A stretch of 64,000 nucleotides of DNA, taken from NCBI RefSeq assembly GCF_003031675.1, contig NZ_PYWX01000061.1, positions 274,244 through 338,243 of the forward strand, in the 5' to 3' direction. Below, one piece after another: positions 61,801 to 64,000 of the stretch. Every line of letters begins with the position of its first letter. Within the stretch, counting starts at the first letter, position 1. Origin of the DNA: Pseudomonas palleroniana. GTDB lineage: Bacteria > Pseudomonadota > Gammaproteobacteria > Pseudomonadales > Pseudomonadaceae. The position numbers and the translations under genes were made by a program. The notes under the pieces were generated by a model. The model saw only the letters and a program-made list of their open reading frames with translations, had not been told where the DNA came from and searched no databases.

Positions 61801-63230
61801 AAAGCTTGAAGCGCCTCGACTCGCCGCTCTGGGCTCAGAGACTCTGGATCACCCTCAGAAAGCAGAACCTCCGGTTCTCGATCTCGAATTTCTTCGAAAA
61901 TACTGGGGTTCGACTCCGCTAACCACCCGGCTATTGGTCGCATGGATGGTTTGATGACTTTGATGTTGTGTGATGTCTCAGCAAACAAGAGGCGCTTGAC
62001 GGCTTTAAGCGACATGCCAGCAGATAAGCGATTGTTGAGGCGATAAGCCGCCAGGTACTCCGCTACCGATCGATGGTGGAACCGGACGCGCCCATAGTTT
62101 GCAAACCCAAAAATACTACGTTCCAAAAGAATCTGGATATCTTTGGCACTCCAGTCGCTCAGTACCCGACCAGGATCTAATGCGATTGACTGCGGGTTGG
62201 CCTCCAAATCGGATTCCGTGTTGTGACGGATCGTCAACTTACGGGCCAGCAGAGCGGCGAGGGCAAGTCGGCTAGCGCCCTCCAGCGCACGCGCAGGAGA
62301 TATCTCGTCAGGTCGATCAATGCGTGCTTTGAGCTTCACCTGGACGTTTTGTGAAACCTGCTCCCGATGGGTTCGGATGCTTCTTGAGGCTCGCCAGTCA
62401 GCGCAGAGCTCAATCAGGTCTTGCGGGCGCCTGGCAAAATCCTGAGCGTTCTTCTCACGAATGGAGGCGACAAAACTATCGATATCCGTCACTAGTTGAG
62501 TGGCAGCCATTTCTCGAATTTGCGTGTCAGACAATGGGTGTAGCATGACGATAAGAAGCTCTGCTGCGCGATCCCCGTCCTCTTCTGTATCTTTTTGTTT
62601 CCCTTGGCCTGATGCGACCTCAGCAAATCGCTCTGCGCTTGGCGAAGCGGTATCTTCGAGGCTGATCTGGCACGGAAAATATCGACGAATCAAATGTTGA
62701 TCCACGGGAATCGGCCGGGTCGTAATGACGATGCGAACCCTGTCCAGGTTCCCCTGAAGCTTTTTGCTCAGCTTGTTTAATACGACCTTGAATGAACCCA
62801 GCGTGAGCTGTAGCTCATCGATTGAATCCAAAAAAAATGTAGCGACGTCGGACTGGCTTATCTGCCAAGCATGGAACCGGCTTTCTTCCTCCTGAGACAG
62901 GAGATCCTCGAATGGAGACTGCGCCAGGTCTGATAATTCTAGGAAAAACGTCGGCTCACCTCCTTTCCAGAGCTGCTGGTGTTGAGCCCGACACTCAAAT
63001 GTTTTGCCCGTCCCTGCCTCAGAAACAATCAACACGCGCATGGACTTCAGTAGCTCGTCCCAGTCGATGGTTGGAGTCAAACCAAGCTGGTCGCGCAGTA
63101 TCAGATTCTCAATGTCTGCGGCCTTTTCTTGAGAGAGGGTGCCAAAGGCGCGTCGAATACGTGAGGACTGAGTAGTGATTGAGCTCATAGAGAGAACGCC
63201 GAGGGACGAAATAGGGCTTTTGTAGTTCAT
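58803..63230 (-). CDS. NACHT/STAND-type ATPase with C-terminal PD-(D/E)XK-like nuclease; putative defence protein
   Basis: 1475 residues. There is almost nothing before the NTPase. Walker A is VSEAGTGKT (Lys76), Walker B TFFLDSIDEL (Asp135, Asp138, Glu139), and sensor 1 RIVITTRP (Arg172). The winged-helix hallmark FHHRSVAEYLAAYRL follows at about 380-396, typical of NACHT proteins. Residues about 420-1300 are a long helical region without recognised motif, probably a repeat-type sensor. Near the end ETDVRM (Asp1349), then IELKVGE (Glu1363, Lys1365) and DQLLTKYM (Gln1383, Tyr1388) give the D-x13-E-x-K core and QxxxxY helix of restriction-like nucleases. By analogy it may sense phage and cut nucleic acid. 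The start is ambiguous: ATG 63230 or 63188. It stands alone. Confidence 0.75.
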   Translation of the reverse strand: MNYKSPISSLGVLSMSSITTQSSRIRRAFGTLSQEKAADIENLILRDQLGLTPTIDWDELLKSMRVLIVSEAGTGKTFECRAQHQQLWKGGEPTFFLELSDLAQSPFEDLLSQEEESRFHAWQISQSDVATFFLDSIDELQLTLGSFKVVLNKLSKKLQGNLDRVRIVITTRPIPVDQHLIRRYFPCQISLEDTASPSAERFAEVASGQGKQKDTEEDGDRAAELLIVMLHPLSDTQIREMAATQLVTDIDSFVASIREKNAQDFARRPQDLIELCADWRASRSIRTHREQVSQNVQVKLKARIDRPDEISPARALEGASRLALAALLARKLTIRHNTESDLEANPQSIALDPGRVLSDWSAKDIQILLERSIFGFANYGRVRFHHRSVAEYLAAYRLNNRLSAGMSLKAVKRLLFAETSHNIKVIKPSMRPIAGWLAESNPSIFEEIRDREPEVLLSEGDPESLSPERRVEALQAFVSRYGDGGWRGLKIPSLQVSRFASQDLSSTVREMLERGIENTEVRQLLLQLVAYAEMRDCSDLVYAIATDPSVEDDERLTAIDALVQLTDPRLSTLAREMQEPSERWSERLIRGAINELFPVYLEPEVLVQLLASLSVVTNPASGRMGYLTRTVRDANLSADELQRLFDALSIQLNENVSWSEDWPHICVLRPDFVPLLAIAGLRLSILGLATQRVVEGLVLALAIASSLHLRGEHFKSIRAMFASAPSQIRELVFSSEDNLRQRLKAKNEPWPRLYASNSSGAIYLNHAQDSEWIHAALADRQSPLDMRQLMLEASLMHAADHSQEWTSYVETLRPLVTDNPTLLARIDAALQPPSKSAQMLEYERRDAERELVAARRASDESQYWMDFWQQLIDDPEGVLDSPVGERTLEELWDIMERAPGSNQVSSWNRRFLEQHFGTLVTKHLRARMRTLWPTQCPTLPMDRTQDEVHVVQVRWQLGLTALWAEAEDPLWATKISEAQAWTAAHYIPLEYLGCPAWIEQLAKAFPDVVQSVLGRQLRWELEKVSGHGDYFNVLNVVKNSSSFVAQLFIVDLQSWMSFFIEPVQTEDSGPAIWERPKSVLAILMSQNVEGDRVLLRDTVLEKLRVAGKPTFVHLWLSALFALDPEAATLELARLLLQIVPAAEGPGVDFFSSVFGGRWSRWSFDLGGENFTVSQRVRLLRLAYQHVRPRDDLHREGTFTPTTRDHAEQARNTLLSAVLALTGPEAWAAKMELVVDPLFAHFRDRLALLAKQKAAEEMDKAEMTEDEISLLDDIGEAPPKTRDEMFGLMQDRLDDIDDLLLQDVSPRENWANIKSEKLMRREIARRLRDTANELYTVDQEAVTADEKETDVRMRSSSGQQATIELKVGENGWSGAVLKRTLRDQLLTKYMAADSCKTGCLMLTVASSRQWEHPDTGARIDLGQLRTMLEEEAGQIMEEVGHEVRILVKILDLRPRLNTESATEVNDDAPDQQGIGD

Positions 63231-63308
63231 TTCTCAAACGGTGTCTGCAAAATTGCAGACTGAGCGCCCCATCGTTTTGGTAGATAGGCTAAATGACCGC
63301 TTGTGGCC
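63231..63308. other. Upstream region of the NACHT gene
   Basis: About 78 bases between the gene and the MITE. TGCAAAATTGCA (63245-63256, within GTCTGCAAAATTGCAGAC) is a perfect 18-base palindrome at 63242-63259 that could be an operator. GACCGCTTGTGGCC is the left half of the spacer split by the MITE. Confidence 0.5.
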
Positions 63309-63467
63309 GAGGCAGTGTAAAAACGCAAACTCCGTTTTGACGTGTGCGTTGCTACGCAAAATCTGCCCGCATTTGGTTAGTCAGCTGACCTGAAATTTGA
63401 GTAGGAGTGCGGTTTTTGTTCCGGTTCACACCGAGAGACCTACTCAAAAACGTTTTTACACAGCCTC
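63309..63467. mobile_element. 159-bp MITE with 17-bp terminal inverted repeats
   Basis: GAGGCAGTGTAAAAACG (63309-63325) and CGTTTTTACACAGCCTC (63451-63467) are inverse complements with one mismatch. Both ends are flanked by GGCC (63305-63308 and 63468-63471), a likely four-base target duplication. Inside, GAGTAGG (63399-63405) and CCTACTC (63439-63445) form a second inverted repeat. No reading frame fits a transposase. Removing the element and one GGCC restores GACCGCTTGTGGCCGGTAGC, continuing CGGCC, a typical pseudomonad spacer repeat. Confidence 0.75.
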
Positions 63468-63720
63468 GGCCGGTAGCGGCCCTTCTAAGCTAAAGACTCT
63501 AGTCCGATCATCATAAGCCGCTCCTCGCAGAGCAGTTCTTGATGTAACACCTATTTGCCCTATAACACGTCTATCGGCAAACGAAACACAGCTGTGTGAT
63601 GCACAATAAATCATTTAAAAACATATACTTAAAAAATATCGTCACACCCGTAACACGGTTTTATTAGGGTATCCCCCCGAGCCCCATCAGTATTGCTCCT
63701 CCAGCGATAGGAGATCGATC
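63468..63720 (+). promoter_or_regulatory. AT-rich upstream region of the interrupted gene
   Basis: About 250 bases, clearly more AT-rich than the window. TTGATG (63539-63544), 16 bases, TATAAC (63561-63566) is a promoter candidate; TATACT at 63624-63629 is another -10. AGGAG at 63709-63713 is a good ribosome binding site for the ATG at 63721. No gene is seen within it. Confidence 0.5.
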
Positions 63721-63749
63721 ATGTTCTTGGCTTTGATTAGACAGCGGGG
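63721..63749 (+). pseudogene. Start of a gene cut by the IS element
   Basis: ATG 63721, seven bases after AGGAG, begins MFLALIRQR; the IS end begins at 63750, and the frame then stops at TAA 63763-63765. Ten or so host codons are too few to identify the gene. The remainder should lie beyond the far end of the IS, outside the window. Confidence 0.55.
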
Positions 63750-64000
63750 TGAACTGGTCAAGTAATCTTGGACACTGATTACGGTTCACGCCGCCAACCT
63801 TTCCTTCACGACCGGCGACCTGTAGTCGTTATAGCTGTGAGGCCTGCTGATGTTGTAGCGCGAGACATAGCGCTGCACATCTGCCCGGGCCTCATGCTCC
63901 AGTTGGTAGCCCGCTTCAGGCACCCACTCGGACTTCAAACTACCAAAGAAACGCTCCATCGGGGCATTGTCCCAGCACTCGCCTTTACGGCTCATACTTT
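63750..64000 (-). mobile_element. IS3-family insertion sequence, right part
   Basis: The terminus TGAACTGGTCAAGTAATCTT followed by GGACACT resembles the TGAACTG...TTGGACA ends of IS3-family elements. The transposase stop lies 36 bases inside. The element continues past the window end, so its other terminus and target duplication cannot be seen. Confidence 0.8.
63786..64000 (-). CDS. IS3-family transposase OrfB, C-terminal part (partial)
   Basis: About 71 codons of the integrase core remain; the frame continues off the window. SMSRKGECWDNAPMERFFGSLKSE contains the last catalytic Glu of the DDE triad, followed by the typical RYVSRYNISRPHSYNDYRSPV tail. It carries out strand transfer for the element. 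The interior ATG at 63995 is not the real start. Confidence 0.9.
   Translation of the reverse strand, partial: SMSRKGECWDNAPMERFFGSLKSEWVPEAGYQLEHEARADVQRYVSRYNISRPHSYNDYRSPVVKERLAA

Noticed and set aside
58803..63230. Partner genes of a multi-gene defence operon
   Set aside because: No same-strand gene lies close upstream (MITE and divergent fragment) or downstream (290-base spacer, then leader), so a single-gene system is more likely within this window.
1..64000. CRISPR array
   Set aside because: No regularly spaced direct repeats were seen; the recurring palindromes are REP elements in single or paired form.
57776..64000. Attachment-site repeat of the tRNA-Leu 3' end
   Set aside because: I looked for a second copy of GTTCGAGTCTCCCTCGGGGC to the right and found none inside the window.

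Overview
The window looks like chromosome of a fluorescent pseudomonad (Pseudomonas fluorescens group). Three things support this. Gene content and order from nagA to queA follow, as far as I recall, the P. aeruginosa PAO1 arrangement (nag-PTS, purL/mltF, guaBA, xseA, leuA, der-bamB-hisS-ispG-rodZ-pilF-rlmN-ndk, isc, cysE-trmJ, suhB, secDF-yajC-tgt-queA). GC content is high. Many intergenic gaps carry the REP palindromes (GGGGGCTTGCTCCCGAT and relatives) typical of that group. No search was run, so species-level assignment is inference.

Layout. 1-5.5 kb: N-acetylglucosamine use (end of nagA, a SIS-type glucosamine-6-P deaminase, a fused EIIA-HPr-EI phosphoryl carrier and the EIICB permease nagE). 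5.6-12.1 kb: an orphan gene, a YqfO-like protein, purL and, divergently, mltF. 12.2-21.4 kb: a trehalose PTS locus on the minus strand (treP permease, phosphotrehalase, maltoporin-like porin, EIIA-HPr-EI fusion and a small EIIB domain without its cysteine), with divergent treR followed by an APH(3')-like kinase gene; twin operator-like palindromes lie between treP and treR. 21.4-29.3 kb: guaBA, a zinc-ribbon protein, a TauE/SafE permease with divergent LysR regulator, xseA and an M23 peptidase. 29.3-35 kb: leuA with a candidate leader peptide, a nitrilase/aminotransferase pair for methionine salvage, and der.

35-50.3 kb is a nearly continuous minus-strand housekeeping block: trmJ-cysE, iscRSUA-hscBA-fdx-iscX, ndk-rlmN-pilF-rodZ-ispG-hisS-yfgM-bamB. 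suhB is divergent at 50.4 kb, followed by a glycine-zipper protein and secF-secD-yajC-tgt-queA (read from queA to secF on the minus strand). A tRNA-Leu(CAA) with an excellent sigma70 promoter lies at 57.7 kb.

Right of the tRNA the character changes. A small DUF3077-type gene follows an unusual, heavily structured leader (58.32-58.51 kb) with mutually exclusive helices reaching its ribosome binding site. Next comes a 1475-residue protein combining a NACHT/STAND-type ATPase with a C-terminal PD-(D/E)XK-like nuclease, most plausibly an anti-phage defence protein. It is flanked on both sides by GGCCGATAGCAGCC-like spacer sequence. A 159-bp MITE with 17-bp terminal repeats and 4-bp GGCC duplications has inserted in the upstream spacer. 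The window ends in an IS3-family element that cuts a gene after about ten codons. The NACHT-nuclease and the structured leader are the best candidates here for something undescribed.
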